Assembly (NCBI RefSeq): GCF_014250515.1
Contig: NZ_CP060202.1
Span: forward strand, 2,725,001 to 2,789,000
DNA length: 64,000 nucleotides
From: Hymenobacter sediminicola
GTDB lineage: Bacteria; Bacteroidota; Bacteroidia; Cytophagales; Hymenobacteraceae
Direction of reading: 5' to 3'
The translations under genes were made by a program, and so were the position numbers. Below the pieces are notes generated by a model. It worked only from the letters and a program-made list of their open reading frames with translations, had not been told where the DNA came from and made no database searches. This document shows positions 25,358 through 33,147 of the stretch, one piece after another (within the stretch, counting starts at the first letter, position 1; every line of letters starts with the position of its first letter).

Positions 25358-26050
25358 CTACTTTGGCAGCGTAGGCCGCATCTGCAGCTCCGATATCATC
25401 GTGCTTTGAGGGGCCTCCAGCGCGTGCACAATAGCAGCGGCAATGTCTTCGGGCTGCATCTTATGCGGGTCAGGTTTCTGGCCAGGTTCGGCGCCGTTGA
25501 AGTTGGTTTCTACCGAGCCGGGCATAATGCACGTTACGCGCACTCCCTGTGGCCGAACTTCTTTGAACAACGAATCGGAGAAGCCGCGCACGGCGTATTT
25601 GGTGGCGCAGTAGCCAGCCAGATTGGGGCTGCCCGCCGTGCCGGCAAGGGAAGCTACATTGATAATGTGGCCTTCTTTCTGCTGCTTCATCTGGGGCAAA
25701 ACGGCACGGGTGCAGTAGAACAAGCCATGCACGTTGGTATCGAACATGGCGTGCCAGTCATCTGACGAAAAGCCGTCAATAGGTCCGAAATTGCCGATAC
25801 CGGCGTTGTTCACCAATACATGCACCTGCTGGCCCAGTTCCTTGGTAGTAGCGGCGTACGCCTTCTGTACATCGGCTTCCTTGCGGATGTCGCACTTAAT
25901 GAAGTGAAAGCGCGGATGTTTGAAATCATCGGGAGCAGTGCGGCCCCAGCCGGCCACTATGGCCCCTTTGGCCAGTAGTGCCTCAGCGGTTGCCCGCCCA
26001 ATGCCTTTGCTGACCCCTGTGATTATGGCTACCTTGCCGCTAAGATCCAT
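25358..26050 (-). CDS. SDR-family NAD(P)-dependent oxidoreductase
   Basis: A 230-residue classical short-chain dehydrogenase. The cofactor motif is TGVSKGIGRATAEAL near residue 10, NNAGIGNFG follows near 87, and the catalytic Ser (NVASLAGTAG) and YCATK pair are both present. The sequence IMPGSVETNF after the catalytic region is typical. The ATG at 26050 (MDLSGKVAIITG) is preferred over the upstream one at 26089, because it gives the standard N-terminus. Substrate is unknown. It heads an apparent transcription unit running into gldA, and its start faces the GIN-domain gene. Confidence 0.85.
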   Translation of the reverse strand: MDLSGKVAIITGVSKGIGRATAEALLAKGAIVAGWGRTAPDDFKHPRFHFIKCDIRKEADVQKAYAATTKELGQQVHVLVNNAGIGNFGPIDGFSSDDWHAMFDTNVHGLFYCTRAVLPQMKQQKEGHIINVASLAGTAGSPNLAGYCATKYAVRGFSDSLFKEVRPQGVRVTCIMPGSVETNFNGAEPGQKPDPHKMQPEDIAAAIVHALEAPQSTMISELQMRPTLPK

Positions 26051-26059
26051 AGCTGTAGG

Positions 26060-26836
26060 ATGATGTTTCGGAATACATTCGGAGTGCAAGTTAATGGCCC
26101 CTGGCGGGTTTTACGTGGTATGTTGGCGTTAGGGCTGAGTATGGGACTGTTAGCATCCTGCCAGAACAACGACTGTCTGAAAAGTGCCGGCGAAGAAACC
26201 ACGGAGCGGCGGGAGCTGCCCGAATTTCAGGACATCACCATCAACGACAATGTAAGCGTAACGCTGGTACAGGATTCGGAGACATACGCCGAAGTCAGGA
26301 CCGGTAAGAATCTGCAGGAAGACCTGAAGCTGGAAGTGCGTGGCAACCGCCTTTACCTCACCAACGAAAGCCGTTGTAACTGGGGCCGCAGCTACGATAT
26401 AGCCCACGAAGTTACGCTGCATCTGCCCCGTATCAACGATATAGACCATTTGGGCCAGGGCACCGTCCGCACCCAAAGCCAATTCTGGGCTGATACGGCC
26501 TACTTCCACATGACCGGCACCGGCGACTATGACCTCGACCTGCGCAGCAACTACCTCTGGCTCGACCAGTACGAGCTGGGCGACTACCGCCTGCGCGGCA
26601 CCACCGACCAGCTCCTATTGACTGGCGGCGGCCTGGGCCGCTTCTTCGCCACCGAGTTGCGCGCCCGTGCCTGCTACCTCAACCTGAGCATCTACGCCGA
26701 CAATGATGTGTATGTAAATGCCTCCGAGTATGTGCAGGGCACTCACGCTGGCGGTGGCACCATTTACTATGCCGGCAACCCTACCACCGCCGATGTCCGC
26801 GTGACGGGCAAAGGAAAGATTATTAAGCAGAACTGA
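26060..26836 (+). CDS. GIN-domain (DUF2807) lipoprotein
   Basis: A 258-residue exported protein with a lipobox (SMGLLASC, then QNN), so it is probably attached to the outer membrane. The mature part is a beta-helical GIN/DUF2807 domain. It begins RELPEFQDITINDNVSVTLVQDSE and ends in the typical TADVRVTGKGKIIKQN, a form shared by putative auto-transported adhesins. ATGs at 26060, 26063 and 26120 are possible. The first two supply the positive charges that a signal peptide needs, so 26060 is listed. Only nine bases separate it from the SDR start. Function of the family is uncertain. Confidence 0.8.
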   Translation: MMFRNTFGVQVNGPWRVLRGMLALGLSMGLLASCQNNDCLKSAGEETTERRELPEFQDITINDNVSVTLVQDSETYAEVRTGKNLQEDLKLEVRGNRLYLTNESRCNWGRSYDIAHEVTLHLPRINDIDHLGQGTVRTQSQFWADTAYFHMTGTGDYDLDLRSNYLWLDQYELGDYRLRGTTDQLLLTGGGLGRFFATELRARACYLNLSIYADNDVYVNASEYVQGTHAGGGTIYYAGNPTTADVRVTGKGKIIKQN

Positions 26837-26858
26837 TAAGCTGGTAGCGCTGCTACAC

Positions 26859-27572
26859 TCATAAGTCGCCGAGCTGCGGCCGGATGAGCAGTTCTTCCAG
26901 CACTGCCTGCGGCGAAAGAGTATAAGCGGCGTGAATGGCCGCAGCTACATCATCGGCCCGCACGAACCGCTCGGCGGGCAGGTCCACGCCCTCCCAGCTG
27001 GCTGTGAGAGTAGCACCGGGCAATACGGCCGTTACGCGCACATTCTGCTCTTTTAGCTCCTCCCGCAGGTTGCGCGTGAAGCCGTATAAGGCGTGTTTCG
27101 CAATGCCATAGGAGCCGCCATTGGGGTAGGCCATGATGCTGGCCGTGGAGCAAATATTAAAAATATGTCCGCTCCGGCGCGCAATCAGGCCAGGCAGCAG
27201 GGCCAGGGTCACGTCATAGGCACTAAGCAAGTTCACGGCCAGCATCTGCCGGAGTTGCGAGCCATCCTGTGGCTCATCTTGCAGGCGGCCGGGCAGAAAG
27301 GAGCCCGTATTGTTCACCAGCACTTCCACAGCTCCTCCCAAACTCAATACAAACTCTGTGAAGCGGTGGCAGTCCTCGGGTTGGCTGAGGTCGGCGGGCA
27401 GCGTATGCAGCCGAGCACCGGGAACTTCCTGCGCTACATCTGTTTGTAGCCGGGCCAGATCCTCGGCGGAGCGGGCACAGGTAACCACTGCAAAGCCGGC
27501 ACGCAGGAAGCTCAGCACTACCGCCCGCCCGATTCCTTTGCTGCCCCCTGTTACCACGACATATTTTTCCAT
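26859..27572 (-). CDS. SDR-family oxidoreductase, second copy
   Basis: A 237-residue short-chain dehydrogenase. TGGSKGIGRAV sits near residue 8, NNTGSFLPG in place of the usual NNAG near 88, and the catalytic Ser and YGIAK pair are present (ICSTASIMAYPNGGSYGIAKHALYG). The ending AVLEELLIRPQLGDL resembles that of the SDR at 25358 (MISELQMRPTLPK), so these are relatives that arose by duplication or belong to one subfamily. It converges with the GIN-domain gene. Substrate is not evident. Confidence 0.85.
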   Translation of the reverse strand: MEKYVVVTGGSKGIGRAVVLSFLRAGFAVVTCARSAEDLARLQTDVAQEVPGARLHTLPADLSQPEDCHRFTEFVLSLGGAVEVLVNNTGSFLPGRLQDEPQDGSQLRQMLAVNLLSAYDVTLALLPGLIARRSGHIFNICSTASIMAYPNGGSYGIAKHALYGFTRNLREELKEQNVRVTAVLPGATLTASWEGVDLPAERFVRADDVAAAIHAAYTLSPQAVLEELLIRPQLGDL

Positions 27573-27674
27573 TCCTTTGGTTGTTGTTTCGGTTTTTACG
27601 TAAGGATTCAGGGCTTCTGCGGCTCAGCTAGCTCGCGCCGCAAGTTCCCGCTTTTCTATCTCACTTCGCCTCCT

Positions 27675-28406
27675 ATGGTTAAGACCTTCGGTTCTTTTCT
27701 ACTGTTTATGCAGAGCATGCTTTTCCGCAAAGAGCGGTTTGCTGTTCTGTGGAAACGCACCATCGATGAATGTGTACTGATTGGTATTGACTCAGTATTT
27801 ATCGTTGCCATTGTTTCGGCCTTTATCGGGGCTGTTACCTGCGTCCAGATTGCCTACAACCTCATCAACCCACTCATTCCCAAGTCCACTATCGGGTACA
27901 TGGTGCGCGAGATGACCATTCTGGAACTGGCTCCTACTATCACCAGCATCGTGCTAGCTGGTAAGGTTGGGTCGAGCATTGCGGGTGGCCTGGGTACCAT
28001 GCGTATCACCGAGCAGGTTTCGGCGCTGGAAGTAATGGGCATCAACTCGGCTTCCTATTTAGTGCTGCCCCGCATTATTGCCTCCATGGTCATGTTTCCG
28101 CTCCTCGTGATTCTGGCCATGGCCTTGTCTATTGTGGGCGGCTACCTTGCCGGAACGTTGTCGGGCGCCATGTCGGCGCAGGAGTACATTGAAGGCATCC
28201 GCACCGATTTTATTCCTTACAACATTGCGTTTGCACTGATCAAGTCGGTGGTCTTCGCGTTTCTGGTATCGGCTATTTCTTCCTTTAAAGGCTACTACAC
28301 TGAGGGCGGTGCGCTGGAAGTAGGAGCGGCCAGTACCGGTGCCGTTACTAACTCTATCATTGCCATTCTACTGGCCGACTACGCGCTGGCCGCCATTCTC
28401 CTGTAA
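27675..28406 (+). CDS. mlaE: MlaE-family ABC permease (lipid transport)
   Basis: A 243-residue inner-membrane permease of the MlaE/DUF140 family, which moves phospholipid between membranes with an MCE protein. Diagnostic segments are FIGAVTCVQIAYNL near residue 55, then EMTILELAPTITSIVLAGKVGSSIAGGLGTM, and the GGYLAGTLSG and KGYYTEGGALEVG regions. Five to six helices are predicted. mlaF follows 97 bases downstream across an inverted repeat. An MCE-domain (MlaD) gene does not follow, since the next gene is a DinB-type gene on the opposite strand. Confidence 0.9.
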   Translation: MVKTFGSFLLFMQSMLFRKERFAVLWKRTIDECVLIGIDSVFIVAIVSAFIGAVTCVQIAYNLINPLIPKSTIGYMVREMTILELAPTITSIVLAGKVGSSIAGGLGTMRITEQVSALEVMGINSASYLVLPRIIASMVMFPLLVILAMALSIVGGYLAGTLSGAMSAQEYIEGIRTDFIPYNIAFALIKSVVFAFLVSAISSFKGYYTEGGALEVGAASTGAVTNSIIAILLADYALAAILL

Positions 28407-28495
28407 GTAATAAGTGAAGAAATGAGCAGCCAGAGAGGTTTCCGCACTGTCTTAGTTGCTTAACTCGCTGTCATCTTCACTCATTCACTCATTCC
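28406..28495. repeat. TGAATGAG-type inverted repeat between mlaE and mlaF
   Basis: The left arm is AATAAGTGAAGAAATGAG just after the mlaE stop. The right arm is CTTCACTCATTCACTCATTC at about 28475-28495. The same words occur between gldA and gldF and next to etfA. Confidence 0.75.
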
Positions 28496-28503
28496 ACCGC
28501 GAA

Positions 28504-29313
28504 ATGATTGAGGTTCATAATATCCAGAAGGCGTTCAACGGCAATCAGGTGCTGAAAGGAATTACCTGCACCTTCGAAACGGGCAAGTGCAACCTGTTGC
28601 TAGGTGGCTCCGGCACCGGCAAAAGCGTGTTACTACAGTGCATTGTGGGCCTGATGAAGCCCGATTTGGGCAGCATCACTTTCGATGGCACCGTATTCAC
28701 GAACAACAAAGTGGACATCCGACAGGAAATCCGTCGCAAAATCGGGATGCTGTTTCAGGGCGGCGCCTTGTTCGACTCGATGACGGTGTATGAAAACACG
28801 GAGTTTCCGCTGAAAATGCTGACGCCGGAGATGAGCCGTGAAGAGCGGCGTGACCGGGTAGAGTTCTGCCTGAAGCGGGTAGGCCTCGAAAATGCAGGCA
28901 CCAAAATGCCTTCCGAAATTTCCGGTGGCATGAAGAAGCGCGTCGGTATTGCCCGCGCCATTGCGCCCCAGTGTACCTACCTCTTCTGCGACGAGCCCAA
29001 CTCCGGCCTCGACCCTGCTACTAGCATCAAGATTGACCAGCTCATCCAGGAAATCACCTACGAGTACAACATCACCACAGTCGTCATCACCCACGACATG
29101 AACTCGGTAATTGAAATTGGGGACCATATCATCTTCATGCACAAAGGCCTTAAGCTTTGGGACGGCACGAAGGATGAAATCCTTAACGCCCAAGTACCGG
29201 AACTACGCGAGTTTATTTTCAGCAGCAGCCTAGTGCGGGCCGCCAAGAAAGTGGATGAGGAGTCAGAAGGTGGCCTAGAAGCCTTGGCTAACGGTCCACT
29301 TTCTGAAGTATAA
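28504..29313 (+). CDS. mlaF: MlaF-family ABC ATPase (lipid transport)
   Basis: A 269-residue ATPase partner for MlaE. Walker A is GGSGTGKSV near residue 35, the signature SGGMKKRVGIARAI, Walker B YLFCDEPNSGLDP and the switch His VVITHDMNSV. The Asn in DEPNSGLD in place of the usual Thr is common in MlaF homologues. The ATG at 28504 (MIEVHNIQKAF) gives the correct family N-terminus. An upstream in-frame start at 28456 would add repeat-encoded residues. A strong terminator follows 38 bases after the stop. Confidence 0.9.
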   Translation: MIEVHNIQKAFNGNQVLKGITCTFETGKCNLLLGGSGTGKSVLLQCIVGLMKPDLGSITFDGTVFTNNKVDIRQEIRRKIGMLFQGGALFDSMTVYENTEFPLKMLTPEMSREERRDRVEFCLKRVGLENAGTKMPSEISGGMKKRVGIARAIAPQCTYLFCDEPNSGLDPATSIKIDQLIQEITYEYNITTVVITHDMNSVIEIGDHIIFMHKGLKLWDGTKDEILNAQVPELREFIFSSSLVRAAKKVDEESEGGLEALANGPLSEV

Positions 29314-29351
29314 CAAGCCTGCCCTCGCCTTATCAGGATATAGATTAAAGC

Positions 29352-29392
29352 AACAACCCCTGCCGTCCATGAGGATAGCAGGGGTTGTTTTT
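29352..29392. terminator. Terminator between mlaF and the YfiT-like gene
   Basis: A 12-bp perfect stem (AACAACCCCTGC with its complement) with a 14-base loop and a T run on the plus strand. It lies between convergent genes. Confidence 0.85.
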
Positions 29393-29432
29393 GGTTGAGC
29401 TGGAGACGCAGAATATATTTCTTCCTGATGAG

Positions 29433-29981
29433 CTACGCCCACCCTTCCCGTCGGCGCAGTTCTGTAATATGGCCCAGATGATGCCGTCCGTGCCAGGCAT
29501 AGAGCACTAGAGCCTGGTCGAGTGTGTAGTCGCGCTGCTGCTCCGGATGATGAAAGGCACGGGCCCACTGTTCTGGAGTAAGATGGCGCATCAGCACACC
29601 CCAGCGAATGTGCAGTGCCTCCAGCAGCGCCAACGACACCGCTGGTGGCGTTACCTGCGAATCAGGCAGCTCAGCCCAGGCAGCCTCTTCGTAGGGCCGC
29701 ACCACGGGGTTTTCCTCGGTAAGGGCCAGCTTGAAGCGAGTGTAGCTGTTCAGATGCGAGTCGGGCAGGTGGTGCAGTACCTGGCGCACACTCCAGCCGT
29801 CTGGACGGTAGGGTGTATTCAGTTGAGTAGGGTTCAGGCCCGTAACGGCGGCGCGTATCTGGTCGGGCAGCAGCGCAATCTGGGCAATGTAGGCCATACG
29901 GGCGCCATGTTCCAGCGGCTGCGTAGGTAGCACTGGGGGCCCAATTGGGTAGCGCAGGTCAGGTTCAGCAGTGATTGTCAT
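29433..29981 (-). CDS. YfiT/BstA-type DinB-fold protein (putative bacillithiol transferase)
   Basis: A 182-residue four-helix DinB-superfamily protein. It contains the YfiT signature: LRYPIGP near the start, RPDGWSVRQVLHHLPDSHLNSYTRFKLAL in the middle, and WHGRHHLGHI at the end. The conserved His residues (HLPDSH, HGRHH) form the metal site. Family members transfer bacillithiol to electrophiles or act as metal-dependent hydrolases. The ATG at 29981 is chosen over an upstream in-frame start. A terminator on each side makes it a single-gene unit. The exact substrate is not visible. Confidence 0.8.
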   Translation of the reverse strand: MTITAEPDLRYPIGPPVLPTQPLEHGARMAYIAQIALLPDQIRAAVTGLNPTQLNTPYRPDGWSVRQVLHHLPDSHLNSYTRFKLALTEENPVVRPYEEAAWAELPDSQVTPPAVSLALLEALHIRWGVLMRHLTPEQWARAFHHPEQQRDYTLDQALVLYAWHGRHHLGHITELRRREGWA

Positions 29982-30055
29982 AGAAGTGAGGTCTGGGTTG
30001 GAGGCGCAAGGTACAAACCGCCGGGAGGAGCCAACTGTCTTCCCTAGTAAAAGCA

Positions 30056-30087
30056 AAAAGGCTTTCCTGTGTCAGGAAAGCCTTTTT
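30056..30087 (-). terminator. Terminator after the bifunctional nuclease gene
   Basis: A perfect stem AAAAAGGCTTTCCTG with its complement, a loop of two or three bases and T runs. It sits 24 bases beyond the stop at 30111. Confidence 0.85.
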
Positions 30088-30110
30088 GGCTGATATAATG
30101 GTGCCGATGT

Positions 30111-30740
30111 TTAGCCGTTACGCTTGTTCAGTTCGTCACGGATTTTGGCAGCCTTTTCGTAGTCCTCGCGCTCCAGCGCCTGCGCCAGCATCTTGGTCAG
30201 CTCGTCCAACGACACTTGGCCGCTTGGGTCGCGCGGCGCGGGGGCCGGTTTGGACGGACCCTCGTTGGTGTCGTCCTCATCTTCGTCGTCCTCATCGTCG
30301 TCATCCGCCTCATCAGCGTTTTCGTCGAGGTCCGAGAGAATAATACCGGCTTCGCTCAGAACGCTTTCCACCGTAAAAATGGGCACTCCAAAACGCAGTC
30401 CAATAGCAATGGCATCAGAAGGCCGGGCATCCAGCTCAAATGTGCTGGCCCCATCAGAGCAAACGATTTTGGAGTAGAAAACGCCTTCCTTCAGGTCTGA
30501 AATCAGAACTTCGAGCACCGCCACATGTACGTGCTCGGCGAAAGACTTGAACAGGTCATGGGTGAGCGGCCGGTTCGGATTGATTTTTTCTATCTGGATG
30601 GCAATGCTCTGTGCCTCAAACATGCCAATAATGATTGGCAGACGCCGATTACCGGTTTTCTCGCCCAAAATAAGGGCGAAAGAGCCGGACTGCGACTGGC
30701 TGGAGGACAAGCCAAGAATTTCGAGCGGAATCTTCTTCAC
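30111..30740 (-). CDS. Bifunctional nuclease family protein with UVR domain
   Basis: A 209-residue protein. The N-terminal BFN/DUF151 domain (about 1-135) has the motifs RRLPIIIGMFEAQSIAI and DARPSDAIAIGLRFGVPIF. A strongly acidic linker follows (about 140-165, with runs of Asp and Glu). A C-terminal UVR motif lies at 172-205 (LTKMLAQALEREDYEKAAKIRDEL). BFN proteins have been linked to DNase/RNase activity in plants. The UVR motif usually mediates protein contact, as in UvrB-UvrC. The bacterial role is not established. The inverted repeat at 30744-30837 lies immediately upstream, next to the etfA stop. Confidence 0.85.
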   Translation of the reverse strand: MKKIPLEILGLSSSQSQSGSFALILGEKTGNRRLPIIIGMFEAQSIAIQIEKINPNRPLTHDLFKSFAEHVHVAVLEVLISDLKEGVFYSKIVCSDGASTFELDARPSDAIAIGLRFGVPIFTVESVLSEAGIILSDLDENADEADDDDEDDEDEDDTNEGPSKPAPAPRDPSGQVSLDELTKMLAQALEREDYEKAAKIRDELNKRNG

Positions 30741-30743
30741 GAA

Positions 30744-30837
30744 TAAGTGAATGAGTGGAGGAGTGAAAGGAAGGTCTAACGTGAAAACAGCGAATGAGTG
30801 AAGCTAACACTCATTCGCTGTTTTCCTCATTCACTTA
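30744..30837. repeat. Nested inverted repeat of TGAATGAG type next to etfA
   Basis: An inner perfect 18-bp stem (30782-30799 with 30807-30824) contains GCGAATGAGTG and has a seven-base loop. It is nested inside an outer stem (TAAGTGAATGAG at 30744-30755 with its complement at 30826-30837). It abuts the etfA stop codon and may terminate or protect the etf message. Confidence 0.85.
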
Positions 30838-31815
30838 CTAGTTAAGTTCCTTTACGGCCTGAGTGAGTTTAGGCAGTACGTCAAATACGTCGCCAACGAT
30901 GCCATAGTCAGCCGCTTTGAAGAACGGAGCTTCCGGATCTTTATTGATGACCACAATTACCTTGGAGCTGTTTACACCGGCCAAGTGCTGGATAGCACCC
31001 GAAATACCGCAGGCAATGTACAGGTTCGGCGACACGGTGATGCCAGTCTGGCCCACGTGCTCATGGTGAGGGCGCCAGTCAACATCCGACACCGGCTTGG
31101 AGCAGGCTGTAGCTGCGCCCAGTGCTTTGGCGAGTTCTTCAATCAGATGCCAGTTCTCGGGGCCTTTCATGCCCCGGCCACCCGACACTACTTTGTCGGC
31201 TTCGGGCAGCAGAATGCCACCGGCCTGGTCCTGCATTATCACCTGCTTGGGAGCATCAGCGAAGTCAGCATCCGAAAGCTGGGCCGAGAACGACTCTACC
31301 TGAGCGGTTTTGCCGGCTTCGTGCAGCGCCTCGATGGAGTTCTTTTTAACGGCAATAATCTTACGCTCGCCGTCCAGTTTCACATCGGCGAAGGCCTTGC
31401 CCGAGAAGGCACCGCGCTTCACGACGAAGCTGCCGCCATCTGTTTTGGGCAGCTCCACCACGTTGGTAGCCAAGCTGGCCTGCAGCCGCATCGACAGACG
31501 CGAGCCAACCGAAGCACCGATGTTGGAATTGGCCAACACAATTACTTTCGACTCCTCTTTCTGCGCGGCAGCGGCAATAAGCTTGGTATATGCGCCATTC
31601 ACAAAGTCTTTCAGGCGGGGCTCTGCATCGTAGAGCACTTTGCTGATGCCCTGCTCGCCGAGTTTAGCGAGGTTGGCTTCTGTGGCTTCACCCACGGCTA
31701 CAGCCGTGGCGGTAGTGCCAAGCATTTGGGCTACCTGGCTGCCATAGGAAGCCACTTCCAGCGAGGATTTCTTCACCTCGCCACCATCACATTCAACAAC
31801 AACTAGTACAGACAT
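30838..31815 (-). CDS. etfA: Electron transfer flavoprotein subunit alpha
   Basis: A 325-residue FAD-binding subunit that carries electrons from acyl-CoA and other dehydrogenases to the quinone pool. The C-terminal FAD motif reads PNLYIACGISGAIQHLAGVNSSKVIVVINKDPEAPFFKAADYGIVGDV, with the earlier VSGGRGMKGPENWHLIEELA. The N-terminal domain is the Rossmann-like ETF fold. It lies 122 bases downstream of etfB in the same direction. Length matches bacterial EtfA. Confidence 0.95.
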   Translation of the reverse strand: MSVLVVVECDGGEVKKSSLEVASYGSQVAQMLGTTATAVAVGEATEANLAKLGEQGISKVLYDAEPRLKDFVNGAYTKLIAAAAQKEESKVIVLANSNIGASVGSRLSMRLQASLATNVVELPKTDGGSFVVKRGAFSGKAFADVKLDGERKIIAVKKNSIEALHEAGKTAQVESFSAQLSDADFADAPKQVIMQDQAGGILLPEADKVVSGGRGMKGPENWHLIEELAKALGAATACSKPVSDVDWRPHHEHVGQTGITVSPNLYIACGISGAIQHLAGVNSSKVIVVINKDPEAPFFKAADYGIVGDVFDVLPKLTQAVKELN

Positions 31816-31937
31816 TTTCTGAGAGGTTATATAGTAGAGCGAAGAACTTAGATGAAGTATTTCCAGAGTCTTTCAGCGCAACAAACAGAAGTATTGGCTT
31901 CAGATTCGGCTCTAAGTTCCAGAATCTCAGCTCTGAA

Positions 31938-32678
31938 TTAGATTACTTTCGCTTCGTTGCGGAGCAGCTTGATCAGCTCGCCGGCGCTTTCGGCCGGAAT
32001 CAGCTTCACGCCCTGCTTTTTGGGCGGCAACGCGTACTCAGCCACCTCGGTGCGGGCAGCATCGGCAGTAGGCTCCACTACTTTCAGCGGCTTGGTGCGG
32101 GCCGTCATAATGCCGCGCATGTTCGGGATGCGGGGCTCGCACATCGGCTGCTGGCACGAAGCCACAAATGGCGTATTTACCTCCACTATTTCTTTGCCGC
32201 CTTCAATTTCGCGCTCCAGCGTAGCGGTGTTGCCGCTCATATCCAGCTTCATAGCAGGTGCTACTGTCGGGATGCCGAGCAGCTCGCCTACCATGCCGTG
32301 CACCTGGAAGCCGTTGTAATCGATGCTCTCCTTACCCATCAGAATGGCGTCGTAGCCGCCGTCTTTGGCAATGCTGGCAATCTGCTGCGCCACGAAGAAG
32401 GCATCCTTGGGATGCGCATTCACGCGGATGGCGTCGTCGGCACCAATGGCCAGCGCTTTGCGGATGTTGGGTTCCGTATCGGCTTCGCCTACGTTGAGGA
32501 CCGTTACGGTACCACCTCCCTGCGCTTCTTTCAGCTCGATAGCACGGGTAAGGGCGTATTCGTCCCACGGATTGATTACGAACTGCACCCCGGCCTTGTT
32601 GAACTCCTTGTTGTCAGGAGTGAAGGTTATTTTGGTGGTCGTGTCGGGTACGTTGCTGATGCAAACGAGAAACTTCAT
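31938..32678 (-). CDS. etfB: Electron transfer flavoprotein subunit beta
   Basis: A 246-residue partner of EtfA that binds AMP and carries the recognition loop for dehydrogenases. Typical segments are FVINPWDEYALTRAIELKEAQGG near residue 35, then ILMGKESIDYNGFQVHGMVGELLG and EVNTPFVASCQQPMCEPRIPNMRGIM. On the minus strand, a TATCTTCG box about 50 bases before the ATG resembles the -7 element. It is the first gene of the etfB-etfA pair and starts back to back with the TPR gene at 32756. Confidence 0.95.
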   Translation of the reverse strand: MKFLVCISNVPDTTTKITFTPDNKEFNKAGVQFVINPWDEYALTRAIELKEAQGGGTVTVLNVGEADTEPNIRKALAIGADDAIRVNAHPKDAFFVAQQIASIAKDGGYDAILMGKESIDYNGFQVHGMVGELLGIPTVAPAMKLDMSGNTATLEREIEGGKEIVEVNTPFVASCQQPMCEPRIPNMRGIMTARTKPLKVVEPTADAARTEVAEYALPPKKQGVKLIPAESAGELIKLLRNEAKVI

Positions 32679-32755
32679 CTACGGCTGCTTGAATGGAGGA
32701 TAAACTACGGGGAAACTCCCAAATTTGGGGCGAAGATACTGAAAACTCCCACCCA

Positions 32756-33094
32756 ATGGAAACGACACCCAGCCGCCTGCAGCAACTCTTGGCCTTCTAC
32801 CAGGACGACCCGAACGACGCTTTCACGATTTATGCGCTGGCCACTGAATACAAGGCAGCTGAACCGCTGCGGGCACTGGAATACTTCCAGAAACTGCTGA
32901 CCGAGCACCCTGACTACGTGGGCACTTACTACCACGCCGGCAAGCTGCTCGAACAGCTACAAAAGCCGGATGAGGCCGAGAAAGTTTACCGCGAAGGGCT
33001 GCGCGTGAGCCGCAAAGCCGGCCAGATGCATGCCGCCAGTGAGCTGCAGCAGGCTCTAAACCAGTGCCTGGGCCTCGATTACGAAGACGACTAG
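32756..33094 (+). CDS. Small TPR protein
   Basis: A 112-residue protein made almost entirely of tetratricopeptide helices: DPNDAFTIYALATEYKAAEPLRALEYFQKLLTEHPDY is one repeat and YYHAGKLLEQLQKPDEAEKVYREGL another. It has no signal peptide, so it is cytoplasmic. It is probably an adaptor for protein contacts. The ATG at 32756 is preferred because an earlier in-frame start would overlap the etfB promoter. It precedes the response-regulator gene by 53 bases. Confidence 0.75.
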   Translation: METTPSRLQQLLAFYQDDPNDAFTIYALATEYKAAEPLRALEYFQKLLTEHPDYVGTYYHAGKLLEQLQKPDEAEKVYREGLRVSRKAGQMHAASELQQALNQCLGLDYEDD

Positions 33095-33147
33095 CCCTTA
33101 TCCGGTCCGGTCGGCTCAGCACGCGTATCCCCTGATTGCGGAAAACA

